The notes under the pieces are model-generated. The model was not told the DNA's origin and did no database searches. It saw nothing but the letters and a program-made list of their open reading frames with translations. From assembly GCA_008330645.1 (NCBI GenBank), contig VLTN01000038.1, forward strand, positions 124,001 to 188,000: a DNA stretch of 64,000 bases. Direction: 5' to 3'. The stretch's first letter is position 1; each line of letters begins with the position of its first letter. A program made the translations under genes and the position numbers. Shown here piece after piece: positions 11,501-21,805 of this stretch. Source of the DNA: Cafeteria roenbergensis. Lineage: Eukaryota > Sar > Bigyra > Bicosoecida > Cafeteriaceae.

Positions 11501-14500
11501 AGAGCCGCGGTTGCGCTGTCGTCCCCGTCCTCGTCATACCCGAACTCCGCACCAGCATCAAAATGACGGTCGTCGTGACGGTCGTCGTGACGGTCGTCGT
11601 GACGGTCGCCAGCAGCACCAGGCTGGGCAGAGCCGCTTGTAGCTCCTGGAGACAGCGGCTGCGCCGCCTGGCCATGACGACGGCTCTGCCGATGACGACG
11701 GCTCTGCCTCTCCAAGTGGCTCTGCCCAAAGGGTGGTAGCATGGCCTCTGGAGCAACGCCGCCGCTGTCCCCACTTCCCGGAAACGGCCGCGGCTGCATC
11801 TGGAAGGGAAGCTGCGGAGTGACCACAGGCACGCTGTCCGGAGACAGAAACCTCCGCGAAACCGCTGAAGCGACCCCTCTCCCTTGCCCTCCGGCCATGC
11901 CTGGCTCACCTGCGGCCGGCCCAGTCGTCGGGCCCGATGACGGCCCCGTGACACGCTCGTGATGTTGAGGTGACTGGTCAGGAGTGACAAACGCGCTGGG
12001 TGGCCGCTCGCCAGCCTGGGCACGGAGGCGTTCGGGGTCGCTGCCGGACCCACTGCTCGCATGCCTGGTGGCCTCGTCAGGGCGGGACGCCGCTGGCAGA
12101 GCCGCTTCTGGCAGAGCCGCTGCTGGGCCGACCACGGGCTCTGACGTGGCGGCGTCCGGCGCCGGCGGCTGCGAAACGCCTGCTGCCGATGTTGGTCCAT
12201 GCCCAACCGCCCGTCTTGGTGCTGATGCGCCCGGTCCAGTGACCAGTGCTGTAGTTGCAGTTGCAGCTGCAGTTGCAGCAGCTGCCCGCTGCTCGGCCGC
12301 GGACCATCGAGCAAGGGCGTCTCTCAAAACGTCTCTCATCGTGGCCAAGCAACGTTGGGCCTCAGTCATCGACTGCACCCTAAGCCACCCGCTGGGCAGT
12401 CCGTCGCTGCCGCTCCCGGGCGATGGGGCCCCGGAGTCGCTGAGCGACTCTGCGTCGCTCGCATGCGTAGCTGTCACAGCGTCCGTGGCGGCTCTGGGGA
12501 GTCTAGGGTGAGACCGTGACCGGCCGCTGACTGCCCTCTGACTGTCAATCGGCACGATTTGGCCGCTGGCTTGCTGTGATATCGCCCCCCCACCGGCTTG
12601 GTCAGCCGCTGACCGTCGGCGACGTCGGCGGGACGGACCGGCAACTCCGTGCGAAGCTGAAGCTGCAGCTTCATTTGCAGTCGCAGTTGCAGTTGCAGTT
12701 GCAGTTGCAGCCAACAGGTCCCCGTCCCGGACCCTGACAGGGGCCCTCTGCCTGCCATCGGCAGGGTCGCGCGAGGCCGTGGGCCCCGAGCCGGCTTGGC
12801 GCGCGGAGATGCGCGATCGACCAACACTTGCCGGACGCCGCGGCACGCCAGCTCTGCCGGCAGAGCCAGTAGAGCCATCGGACTGGTAGCCGCTCCGGCG
12901 CCCGGCCCCGGCTCTGCCGCGGTCTCGCCCCAGCGCAACACTCCTCGCTCGCGTTCGCGACGGCTCTGCCCTGATCGATCGTCTGTCCGGGCCTCTGCCG
13001 CCGGACGGCGCGCCAGCACCTCCACCCGCGGCTGCAGCCCCGGCGGCCGGCGCCGCGCTGGCCCGGCTGTCGTGGTCGGGGCTGACTGACTGGCTCTGCC
13101 GGCCCCTACTTCGTCCTTGGGCTCTGCTGGATCCTTCCTGAGCGTTGTTGTCCGCTTCGATGATGCGTCGCGTGACTGCTGTCCCATGCAGAGCCAGGGA
13201 CCTGTCCCATCTCATCGGGATGGCACCCTTGATGGGAGCGGTTTCGGCAGCATCCGCGTCTCTCACAAACGGTTGCTGAAGATACTCTGTCAGCGCCCTG
13301 TCGCAGGCATCCTGCTCTGCCGGCAAGAGTGGTCGGGGCGCCAGAAGACGCGACACGATGCGTTGGCGACTTAGGTCCGACGCCTCAATGCGCGCCCGCA
13401 GCGTCGCTCGCTGTCTCTCGAGCCGAGCGACTACGGCGCCAACGTCCCGTTGCTCGTTCACGATGGCGTCTGTCGAGAGCATGCCACAGCGCTGCACGAA
13501 CCGGCACGTTGACAGTGTCTCGTCAGCGTTGCTCGGTTCCGCGTTGAGCGCTGCAACGAAGACGGTCTTGCAGTTGCCGCCAAGGCTGTCTCTGAGCACC
13601 GAGGTGATGACGCTGTTGCGATAGGGAACGTGGATTCTTGCGGCGGCAGCAGCGGCAGCAGCGGCGGCGGCGTTGGCAGCGTTGGCGGCGGCAGAGGCGG
13701 AGGCGGAGGAGGAGGCGGCGTGCTGGGACGCCGGCAGAGCCGATGCGGCCGGCAGAGCCGATGCGGCCGGCAGAGCCAATGCCGGACGATTGACTCCGAT
13801 CCCGCCGCCCGCCGCGTCGGCTGCGCTTGCACCGGCTCTCGCGCTGGCTCTACTCTTAGCGTACAACGCTAGGATGACCTTTTCAAGATAGTGCAGGCTC
13901 AGGTTGATGTAGCGACCCTCCCGACGCGTAACCGCCTCGTAGGCCGCCGAGCTGCCAGCAGAAGCGACAACGCTGGCAGAGCCGCCGCCAGCAGCACTGC
14001 TGGCAGAGCCGCCGCCGCCGCCGCCGCCGCCGCTGCCGCCGCTCGGCGCCAGGCTCAGGTGCGACGCTGGGCTGGCCGGCCGCCTCGGCTCCGACGGCCC
14101 GCCGGCAGAGCCACCACCGCCGGCCCCAGCCTTCCCTGCGGCCGATGACGTTGTTGGCACCGTTTTGTGAACTCGCTCGGATCCGGCGAGGTCGACTAGG
14201 TGGAGCTTGGACGATCGCACGACGTCGGAGTCGAGACGGCGCTGTTCGAGCGTGAGGGTGAACACGCAGTGGCTGCGCGACGATGCCCTGTTCATGGGGG
14301 TTTCCGCCGTCATGCGGTGGGCGTTTCCGAGGAACAAAAGGTGCAGTGCGTCGTCCTCTGCCCTGGCCTCATAGACGCGCAAGCCGCGAAGGTTGAGGCG
14401 GCCAGAGCGGTCCTCGCGCATCTCAACCTTGGGCCATTTCTCGATGGGAAGGTGCGCGTGGTCGGGGCAGAGCAGGTCGTACACCGACTCGTTGTACACT

Positions 14501-15317
14501 TCGAGATATGACACGAAAACGGAAAATGCGCTCTCGGCCGAGTGTCGCTCGATGTGCGCGAACACGTCGGAGAGGGCCCGCGGGATGATGCCGCGGTCGG
14601 CAAAGCGAGTTCCCCCGGTCACAGTGAAGGTCTTGCCAGAGCCAGTCTGCCCGTAGGCGAACAGGGTGGCGTTGTACCCGGCGACGAAGCTGTCGACCAC
14701 GGGCGCGGCGCAGTGCTTGTACACGTGCGCCTGGGACTTGTTTGGCCCAAACACCCTGTCGTACGCGAAGCGGTGCGCCCGTTGATGGTTGTCCGGCGCG
14801 CCACTGTCGTGGTCGAGCGCTCGCCGGCCGGGCAGGCTGACCTCGAGGCCTCGCGGCACGCGCCGACGAACGCCGCTCTCGTCATCGTCCTCCGTGGACA
14901 CTGCGGGCGCTCCGGTGGCGCGGGAAGATGCGCAGTCGCGGAAGGGCGTGCATACGCATGCAGGCTGCGGGCAGGCGCACTTGTGCGGCACGCCTGCGCG
15001 GCCTCGGTCAGGCGGCCGGTCGGCGAACGGGCGGCAGCAGCGACGGCGTCTGGCCAGGCCTTCGCCGGCGACCACGCGGAGCCTCGCCAGCTGCGCTGCA
15101 TGCGCAGCGAGCGAGCCTTGCTGCTGGGAGAGGGATGAACAAACACTGGTCCCCCAACCGGGCGCAAGGTCTGCGAGGCAACGCTGGCGGTCGCGAGCTG
15201 CTCGGTGGGACGCAGGACAGCGGAAGGCGGCTCACCCACCACGCGCACCGGCGACTCTATGTCGGGGTTGCGCACTGGCCGCAGCCGGGCATAGACCTGG
15301 CACCGGAAGCGCACCAT
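8530..15317 (-). CDS. KIF6: KIF6-like kinesin-9 with C-terminal PH domain
   Basis: A plus-end-directed microtubule motor of the kinesin-9 family, whose members act in the flagellum. Exons are 15317-15236 (starting MVRFRCQVYARLRP, the first motor strand) and 14900-8530, with a 335-bp phase-1 intron (GTGAGC...CCGCAG), giving about 2150 aa. Motor landmarks: P-loop FAYGQTGSGKT; switch I NRASSRSH; switch II LHLVDLAGSERV; and the kinesin-9 hallmarks INLSLHYLEKVI, PYRNSVITSVLRDSLGGNC and LLFLGNAHRMTAETPMN, all close to human KIF6. Two Ala/Gly-rich inserts of roughly 80-110 residues interrupt the motor, after DLAGSE and before the PYRNS segment. A KIF6/9-like neck follows. About 1200 disordered Ser/Ala/Arg residues then lead to a PH-like domain at about residues 1725-1830 (LTTLFWRNP, ITAVVLGKQTP, CFSIVS, WVTAFQYLLD). 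Human KIF6 is 814 aa and has no PH domain. Confidence 0.9.
11314..11391. repeat. 12-bp tandem repeat in kinesin tail
   Basis: Six or more copies of GCGGCTGTGGCA in tandem encode an (Ala-Ala-Ala-Thr)n run in the disordered tail of the kinesin. It is part of the coding exon. Confidence 0.85.
11566..11610. repeat. 12-bp tandem repeat (Asp-Asp-Arg-His) in kinesin tail
   Basis: Three to four tandem copies of a GTCGTCGTGACG unit encode a repeated Asp-Asp-Arg-His motif on the minus strand, within the kinesin exon. Confidence 0.8.
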
Positions 15318-15717
15318 GCGGCGCCCCGAGTGCGGTGCAGTGCCGGCAGGTTCCCGGCCGCTGTCGTTCAGAGTCAAAATGCTGCCTGGCCCCGACTCGG
15401 CCTCGTATTCGGAGGAGCTGCGGCAGCCAGTTCTTGATTTGCCAGCGTTTCTCTTCGCGCGCGTGGGTGCGTGCCCGCATGTGTGCGTGAGAGACAAAGG
15501 GCGGCGAGGTACCCGGCGACATGCGTGGCTTGTATGCTGCCTGACGGGACGGGGCCCGTGGGCAGGGGAGCGCGCCGCGAAAGCGCCGCGGCGCGCCACC
15601 CAGATCACCACCAGACCCATCGCGCGCGCAACGCCAACTCGTCGCTGCAACAAGTCGCTGCCGCGCGGCGCTGCAACACTGCAAGCAAAATCGCCACTGT
15701 CCGCTGAACGGCCGCGC
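15318..15717. other. Intergenic: kinesin 5' flank and carboxypeptidase 3' flank
   Basis: Both neighbours are on the minus strand, so this should contain the kinesin promoter and 5' UTR and the 3' flank of the carboxypeptidase gene. I see no further gene or recognisable promoter element. Confidence 0.4.
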
Positions 15718-17392
15718 TCACGGCCCGCCCGCCGCGATGATCTGCTGGTGGATCTTGAACATGGTGTCGGGCATGCCCCCGATGGACGGCGCGCCCGGCG
15801 CCATGTGGCCGGACCGGGTCAGGTAGTACATTGAGAGGATTCCGTGAGTCTTGGCAAAGGCCCCCGTGTTCATGTCGCCGGGGCGCGGGTAGATGGGAGT
15901 CTTCTGGGTCTGGTAAAAGCTTTGCATGCCGGACCAGGTGAGGTTCTTCATCCACAGCTCAGTGCCGGGCGTGCAGCAGATGAGGTCGAGAGCGCCCTGG
16001 TACACGTTCACGCGGATCTTTCCGCTCTTGAGCAGCGCGTCAACGACGGGCGTGACATCCTTCATGAACTCGACGCCAAGCGTCTCGAAAACGGCGCCCG
16101 ACTGCCCGCCCCAGGTCACGTTGGCCGGGATGACGAAGCCGCTCTTGTTGTTCAGCTTGGCCCGGATCGGCCCGTTCATCAGCTGGTCGAGAGACTCCGC
16201 GTGGTAGGCCGCCAGCTGCCGCCGCGCAAGGGGGTTCTCCATCGCGCGCGCGATGCGGCTGTAGCGCCCCGCGCGGTCGTGCTCGGGCGGGGTGGCCTCG
16301 TTCCCGGACACGTGGTGCCAGATGGAGAAGTACCAGTCGACGTCGTCGGCGGTTTCGCCAATCGCGTTCTCCAGGTTGCCCCACTGGTTGGTGGCGTCCT
16401 GCCAGCGGCCCTGCTTCACGGCCGACGAAACCGCGTCCACGACGGGCTGCAGAGCCGCCTCGTCGCGGCTGTCGAGCACGGAGAGCTGGCGAAGGTACGG
16501 GACCCACGTGTCGGTGTAGGCCACGCCGCTGACCCACGAGTCGCCCAGAGCGATGCCCTTGAGGTTGGCTTCGAACTTTCCCGCCGCCACGGCGTCGAGC
16601 ACCGCCGTGGCGTAGGCGGGCACCATGTGGCCGCCGAAGGACTCGCAGAACATGAACATGGGGCGCTTGGACAGGGAGTCGTATTTGCCCAGGACGTCCT
16701 GCAATACCGCGGCATAGTCAGAGGCCAACTCTGCGTTAGTTGTGGTCAGAAGGGACGGGTGGTCCACGTAGCTGAAGCCGCTGCCCACGGGGTTGTCGAT
16801 GAACAGCAGCGCGCCCGACGTCTTGGTCCAGCTGGTGTTGCGGGGCATGCCAGAGACGTCGACCGGGCCGACTTCCAGGAAGTTTCCAAAGCCGGTGGAG
16901 GAGGCCCCGGGGCCGCCCTGCTGCCACAGCACGAGCGGGGCATTGGGGTCTGACGCCTGGTCGCCGCGGTAGATCCACCAAAACACGTGCGCGCCGGGGC
17001 GGACGGTCGTGTAGCCCCAGTCCTGCGCAGGCAAACCGCACAGCGAGGCAAGCAACAGGAGCGTGGCCGGTGCGCCGCAGATATATATATCAGGGAAGGA
17101 AAATATGCAGATTCGCTTGCCCAGTTGCGGCGGCGGCGGCGCAAGTGCAGTGCGGCCTGATCCCGAGGACAGCCGACTCCGACGCGATGGCCGTCACTCG
17201 GCCTGGCGCGGGACGGCCGCGCGAGCGAGGGCCCGCCGCTCCCATCGCAACCGGCGGCGCGGCGTCGACGGGTGGCGACGCGCGAGCGGTCCGGAGCCGC
17301 GAACGCATGCGGCCGAAGCTCACCTCGGCGGGCAGGGGGATGGCCCCCACCGCAGAAACGGCGCAAGCCAGAAGGGCTGCGACTGCGAGCAT
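15718..17392 (-). CDS. SCPEP1: Secreted serine carboxypeptidase (S10, SCPEP1-like)
   Basis: Removes C-terminal residues from peptides in the secretory or lysosomal pathway. Exon 1 (17392-17324) encodes a clean signal peptide (MLAVAALLACAVSAVGA). Exon 2 (17022-15718) carries the whole mature enzyme. The intron is 301 bp, phase 0 (GTGAGC...GCGCAG). The product is 457 aa, normal for the family. Motifs: DWGYTTVRPGAHVFWW at the mature start; oxyanion-hole segment LWQQGGPGASSTGFGNFLEVGP, here GGPGASS; nucleophile in CESFGGH (about Ser151); catalytic Asp in GALDLICC (about 369); His in RSGHMAP (about 429). The WGY start and STGFGNF segment point to the retinoid-inducible (SCPEP1) branch rather than yeast CPY. 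It is transcribed divergently from the TRMO gene 228 bp away. Confidence 0.93.
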
Positions 17393-17620
17393 CACTGGTC
17401 CAGGCGGCTCGCGAGCCGCTGCGGAGTGGGCGCGCCACGACGCCACTGTTCCCGCTTTGTTGAAGGAAGCCGCGACACATTATTGCAGCCCGCGCAAGCA
17501 TTCCCGCGACAGCTCTGCACCGTCCGCGCTTTTGCGGCACCCAAGCGCTGCGCCGGCGGCCAGGAGCCGTATCACCCGCGCCGCAGCTGGCCGGGCCTGT
17601 GGGGCGGCTCGTGCGGAGCA

Positions 17621-19546
17621 ATGTCCGGACCCGGGTGGGTTCGCGACGCCGCGATGGTGTGCGCGGGCGCGATGATTGCAGGGACCGCGTTTGCAGCTGC
17701 AGCGACGCTTGCGCCTCCCGCGGCGAGCAGCGACGCCAGCAGCGGGCCGAGCGCGCCGAACGGGCGCGGGGCCACTGGGTCGACTGGGCCCCAGGCGCCT
17801 CCTGACCTTGCTCCGGGTGCAAGTGCTGCCGCCGGCGCCAACGAGGACGAAGCCGGCAGCGGAGCAGCCTGTGCTGCTGCTGATGATGATGATGCTGCTG
17901 CTGAGAATGGTGCTAAGCGCGAGACGCCTCTGGAGCGCATGACCCGGCTCCGCGCAGAGGAGGCCAGGGGGCGCATCCGGGCCGAGAGACGCGCCAGGGA
18001 GCTGCTCAACCAGGCGGCAGCCGGCGAGGGCCTCGGCGCCGGCGCCGGCGGCTCTGCAGGAGGCAGCGGCGGCCGTGGCAGCGGCGGCCGTGGCAACGGC
18101 GGCCGTGGCGGCGCCGGCGCCGCCACGGCCGGCGGGACGGTTGTGCGGCCCGTGGCCACAATGCTGAGCCCGCTGCCTCGACGCTGGGGCACTCCGCGGC
18201 AGGGTCTGCTCTGCCCGGCTCTGCGCGGTCTCGTCGTGTTCAACCGCGACACGCCCGCGGACGCCCTGCGCGGCATCACCGAGATGTCGCACTGCTGGCT
18301 CGTGTGGCGGTTTCACCAGAACACCAACGCCGCTCGACGCAAGCCCGGCCGCGGCCTCGGCGTCCAGTCTCTCGTTATGCCGCCGGGGTTGCTCGGCGAG
18401 CAGCGCGGAGTTTTTGCGACCCGAACTCCGCACAGACCCAACGCCCTCGGCCTGAGCCTCGTTCTCGTCGAGGGCGTTTGCACCGTCGACGTCGTTCAGC
18501 TCGCCGACGGATCGCTCGACCTCCCATCCAACGCGCCGCAAACCGCGGACCCGCGAAACCGCGCCAAGGAAGCCTCTGCGGGGAGTCCGTCCGGGAGCGA
18601 AGTGCCCGGCTCTGCATCCACCTCGGCGTCCGCGCCGACGTCGGAAGGATCCATGGCGCCGACGTCGGAAGGATCCATGGCGCCGACGTCGGAAGGATCC
18701 AAGGCGCCTCGGCGACCCAAGCCGTTTCGAGCCGTTGCGCTGGTCGTCCGGGGCTCAGACCTCATTCACGGAACGCCAGTGCTCGACGTGAAACCGTACC
18801 TGGGGGCAGGGCTCGATGGACCAACACCCGAGGACGAAGCAACCGTCTCGGCAACTGCAGCAGCAACAGATGCTCATACGGCAACTGCAATTGCAACTGC
18901 AACTGCAGGGACTGCGGAGTCTCTGCCCCGGCCTTCGCCGGCTAGTGCAACCGCTGGCGCTGCAGCAGCCGCAGCGGCCACTCTTCCTGTCACCCCGGCA
19001 GAGTCTGCCACGTCATCGGGCGTCCGCATCCCGCACTGGGTGGCAGCGGGCAGAGGCCGCCGTCTCGCCGTGGAGTTCACCCCGCAGGCCGACGCGGAGC
19101 TGGCAGAGCTGGTCAGGTCACCCGCCTCCGCGTCAGCTGACAGGTCGGCCGTCCACCCACGCTGGATCGCGCGCGCAGACTCGGGCCTCGCCGGGTCCTT
19201 GGCCCCGCCTGCAGCGTCCGGCAGAGCTGGATCCTTCCACCAAAGCGCAGAGCTGCTCCGGGCCGCGATCGTCCAAGTCTTGTCTCTGGACATGCGCGGG
19301 GTGCGCATGGGCCGAGGCGCCGGGTGGGTCGGCAGAGCCGCCTCCGGAAGAGGCTCTGCCAAGGAACGAAGTGACAGAGCTCTGCCGGAGCCTGCGGCGC
19401 CGCAGTCGGCTGTGAAGGAGTCGGAGCTGGACATCGACGGCGTGCGGGTGCAAGTGTCGTTTGATGACGATGCCGCGACGGTGCGCGTGACCGGGGCGGC
19501 GCTGGCGCCCGTTTTGACGGGCACGGGTGGGGGCAAGGCCCTGTAG
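17621..19546 (+). CDS. TRMO: TRMO-type tRNA (adenine-37 N6) methyltransferase
   Basis: TrmO enzymes use SAM to methylate t6A37 of certain tRNAs. Single exon, 641 aa; the ATG at 17621 is preferred because a hydrophobic N-terminal stretch (about residues 9-32) follows directly. A basic, coiled-coil-like RMTRLRAEEARGRIRAERRA segment comes next. The catalytic domain shows RRWGTPRQGL, ALRGITEMSHCWLVWRFHQN, GVFATRTPHRPNALGLSLV (about residues 263-281) and DLIHGTPVLDVKPYL (about 379-393), all close to human and bacterial TrmO. The C-terminal RLAVEFTPQADAELAEL segment is also family-typical. Disordered inserts split the domain, one carrying a 24-bp tandem repeat. The N-terminal hydrophobic segment suggests membrane anchoring or organelle targeting, but the sequence cannot decide which. 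Confidence 0.9.
   Translation: MSGPGWVRDAAMVCAGAMIAGTAFAAAATLAPPAASSDASSGPSAPNGRGATGSTGPQAPPDLAPGASAAAGANEDEAGSGAACAAADDDDAAAENGAKRETPLERMTRLRAEEARGRIRAERRARELLNQAAAGEGLGAGAGGSAGGSGGRGSGGRGNGGRGGAGAATAGGTVVRPVATMLSPLPRRWGTPRQGLLCPALRGLVVFNRDTPADALRGITEMSHCWLVWRFHQNTNAARRKPGRGLGVQSLVMPPGLLGEQRGVFATRTPHRPNALGLSLVLVEGVCTVDVVQLADGSLDLPSNAPQTADPRNRAKEASAGSPSGSEVPGSASTSASAPTSEGSMAPTSEGSMAPTSEGSKAPRRPKPFRAVALVVRGSDLIHGTPVLDVKPYLGAGLDGPTPEDEATVSATAAATDAHTATAIATATAGTAESLPRPSPASATAGAAAAAAATLPVTPAESATSSGVRIPHWVAAGRGRRLAVEFTPQADAELAELVRSPASASADRSAVHPRWIARADSGLAGSLAPPAASGRAGSFHQSAELLRAAIVQVLSLDMRGVRMGRGAGWVGRAASGRGSAKERSDRALPEPAAPQSAVKESELDIDGVRVQVSFDDDAATVRVTGAALAPVLTGTGGGKAL
18633..18708. repeat. 24-bp tandem repeat within TRMO
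   Basis: Three near-perfect copies of a 24-bp unit (core GCGCCGACGTCGGAAGGATC) encode repeated Ala-Pro-Thr-Ser-Glu-Gly-Ser-Met/Lys in a disordered insert. The unit contains the GGAAGGATCC word found elsewhere in the window. Confidence 0.9.
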
Positions 19547-19891
19547 CCCTGCGATGGAGGTGCGCTTTTTCGCCTGAGGCTCCCACACCTGATTTGAGCG
19601 GTGTATCAGTCATGTCATAGTTCGCTCGACTATGACCGGCCTCGCGAAAATCAGCAGCAGAACCGCGCGTGTCAGCGCAGCAACAAGTCGCGGCGCGTTG
19701 CGGTGGTAATGGTATGCCGCGCTCTGGAGGGCACACAATGGCGGCATGGCGAGAGCGCGGGGCCCACTGCCATGGAGCACGCGAACGACAGGGCCGCCGG
19801 AATAGGAATACGAATGCAAAGATTCAGCTGCATCGCAAAAGGCTCGTGCGTTGCCTGTCCACTCGCCCCACGTCCCAACTCGCGCAAAGGC
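19547..19891. other. Intergenic region between TRMO and LZIC
   Basis: Both neighbours are on the plus strand. The region should hold the 3' flank of TRMO and the promoter and 5' UTR of LZIC. No other feature is recognisable. Confidence 0.4.
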
Positions 19892-21348
19892 ATGGCCTCC
19901 CACGGGCAGGATGAGACTGCGCGGCTGAAGGCAAACCTTGATGACCAGCTGCAGCGCCTGCTGACGCAGCTTGATGTGAGCGCGGGGTGCTCGCCTCAAC
20001 TTGCGAGGCATCGTGCGCATTCCCGCCGCTCATGCGTGCACCCTCCACGGCACTGGCCCGCCCTTGTGCCTGCAGGACCTTGAGGAGCTCCGCGAGGAGC
20101 TCGAGGATGACGAGTACGAGGAGGTGCGCGTCGACACGCTGGAGCAGCTTGAGGAGCTGCAGGTGCAAATGGACAATTTCTCCAAGGGCAACGCCACGCT
20201 CGTGTCGCAGCTGGGCGCCATGCGCCTGGCGATCGAGGTGAGAAGAGGGCTGCCCGATGCTGACTTAGGCGGGTGGCGCGGCTGCTGGCCACGCTGCACG
20301 GTCGGCGATGGTCTGACCCTCAACGCGGCGAGCAGCGCGCAACACCGCCACCGCCACCGCCACCGCGAGTGCCACCCCCACCGCATGCACTATCGAGCGT
20401 CGAGCCGACCCCCCGTCTTTCAACCCCCAATCCGCGCCCAATCCGCGTCCGATCCGGCTCGCTGCCCGCCCTCCCGCCCAACCACCCCAGCCACTCCAAC
20501 CCGCCCGTCGATCGCAGGCCACCATCAAGAGCGAGGCGCGCACCCCCGAGATCATTCGCATGTTCGCCGCGAAGCAGGCGCCCTCCCTGCGCCAGCGGTT
20601 TCGCGACCTCAAGGAGGGTGCCAAGCTGGGGCGAGTCAGCGAGCGGGCCTTCCAGGGCCAGGCCACTGAGATTTGCATGGCCCTACGCAAGCTCGGCGAG
20701 GACGTGAGGCTTAGGGTTCAGCTGACCTGCGCCGCGGGCTGCCGGTCTGTCCCCGGCGGGCGGGCTGGCTGGGAGCGAGGGAATGGGCCCCTGCTCGTCG
20801 ACGGCGGTGCTGCTGCTGCTGCCAGTGCTGCTGCTGTTGCTGCCAGTGCTGCTGCTGCCAGTGCTGCTGCTGCCAGTGCTGCTGCTGCCAGTGCTGCTGC
20901 TGCCAGTGCTGCTGCTGCCAGTGCTGCTGCTGCCAGTGCTGCTGCTGCCAGTGCTGTTGCTGCCAGTGCTGCTGCTGCCAGTGCTGCGGCTGCCAGTGCT
21001 GCTGCTGCTGCCAGTGCTGCTGCTGCTGCCAGTGCTGCTGCTGTGCTGCTGCTGCTGCCAGTGCTGCTGCTGCTGCCAGTGCTGCTGCTGCTGCCAGTGC
21101 TGCTGCTGCCAGTGCTGCTGCTGCCAGTGCTGCTGCTGCTGCCAGTGCTGCTGCTGCCAGTGTGTTCCGTTCATGCTTCGTGTCTGGCTGCTTGTGCGCA
21201 GCTGACGGAGGAGGAGGCTGCGGTGCTGAGAGCGCACGATTCGACGGCCGGCCGCTTCACAGAGGCCAGCGCGGAGGTGGGTGAGGCGATCATGGGAGTG
21301 GCCAGCGCGCAGGTTGCAGCTGCCGCGACGTCGAGCCACACGGCCTGA
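19892..21348 (+). CDS. LZIC: LZIC (leucine zipper and ICAT domain) homologue, four exons
   Basis: A small conserved protein with a leucine-zipper N-terminus and an ICAT-like (CTNNBIP1) C-terminal domain. Exons are 19892-19975, 20076-20237, 20518-20703 and 21202-21348, all phase 0, giving 192 aa against about 190 in human. Introns (100, 280 and 498 bp) begin GTGAGC, GTGAGA and GTGAGG and end TGCAG, CGCAG and CGCAG. Conserved blocks: MASHGQDETARLKANLDDQL against human [79 protein letters not shown] followed by LTEEEAAVL. The ICAT region suggests beta-catenin/armadillo binding in animals; the role in a protist is unknown. Unlike its neighbours it has no length inflation. Confidence 0.95.
20806..21172. 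repeat. 12-bp minisatellite in LZIC intron 3
   Basis: About 28 tandem copies of GCTGCTGCCAGT and close variants (some with an extra GCT, one region reduced to pure GCT) fill three quarters of the last LZIC intron. Confidence 0.95.
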
Positions 21349-21805
21349 CCCGGTTGTGCGGCAGAACCAGACTTCCCGGCTGTGTTGTTTTCGGCACGGC
21401 CGGGTGGTTATTCCCCCCCCCACCCGGCCCGCGCTGCTGAGCGGAATCGCGACGGTCTCAAGGCCGGCTGCGGAAGCGATGCTGCGCGGCGGGCTGTTGC
21501 GGAGGCGGCCAGCGGGGCCGGGTGTTGCTTCAGTGCGTGGGTGCGTGGCAAGCTTGGTGCAACAGAGTTGATGCAAACTTGTTGCGGTAACCCGGCTGTT
21601 TGCCGTCCACGCCCCCAGCAGGGCCGCCAATGGGGCGCATAGGCCGATACAAAAATGAGGGCGTTCGCGTAAACCCTGGGCGCAGCCTGCGTTGCCGCGC
21701 TCTCCGAGGCTCACGGCGCTCGCGCTCTGCGTGCACGCCTGCCACGTCATCCGCGGCCAAGGTTGAACTGCAGCCCGACCTGCACTCGCAGCACGGCAAC
21801 GCGCC
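21349..21805. other. Intergenic region between LZIC and aquaporin
   Basis: This contains a C10 run near 21413-21422 and otherwise unremarkable GC-rich sequence. It should hold the LZIC 3' flank and the aquaporin promoter. No gene is recognised. Confidence 0.4.

Noticed and set aside
20783-21205. Leu/Val/Cys-rich plus-strand frame resembling a membrane protein
   Set aside because: It is a translation of the 12-bp minisatellite inside LZIC intron 3.
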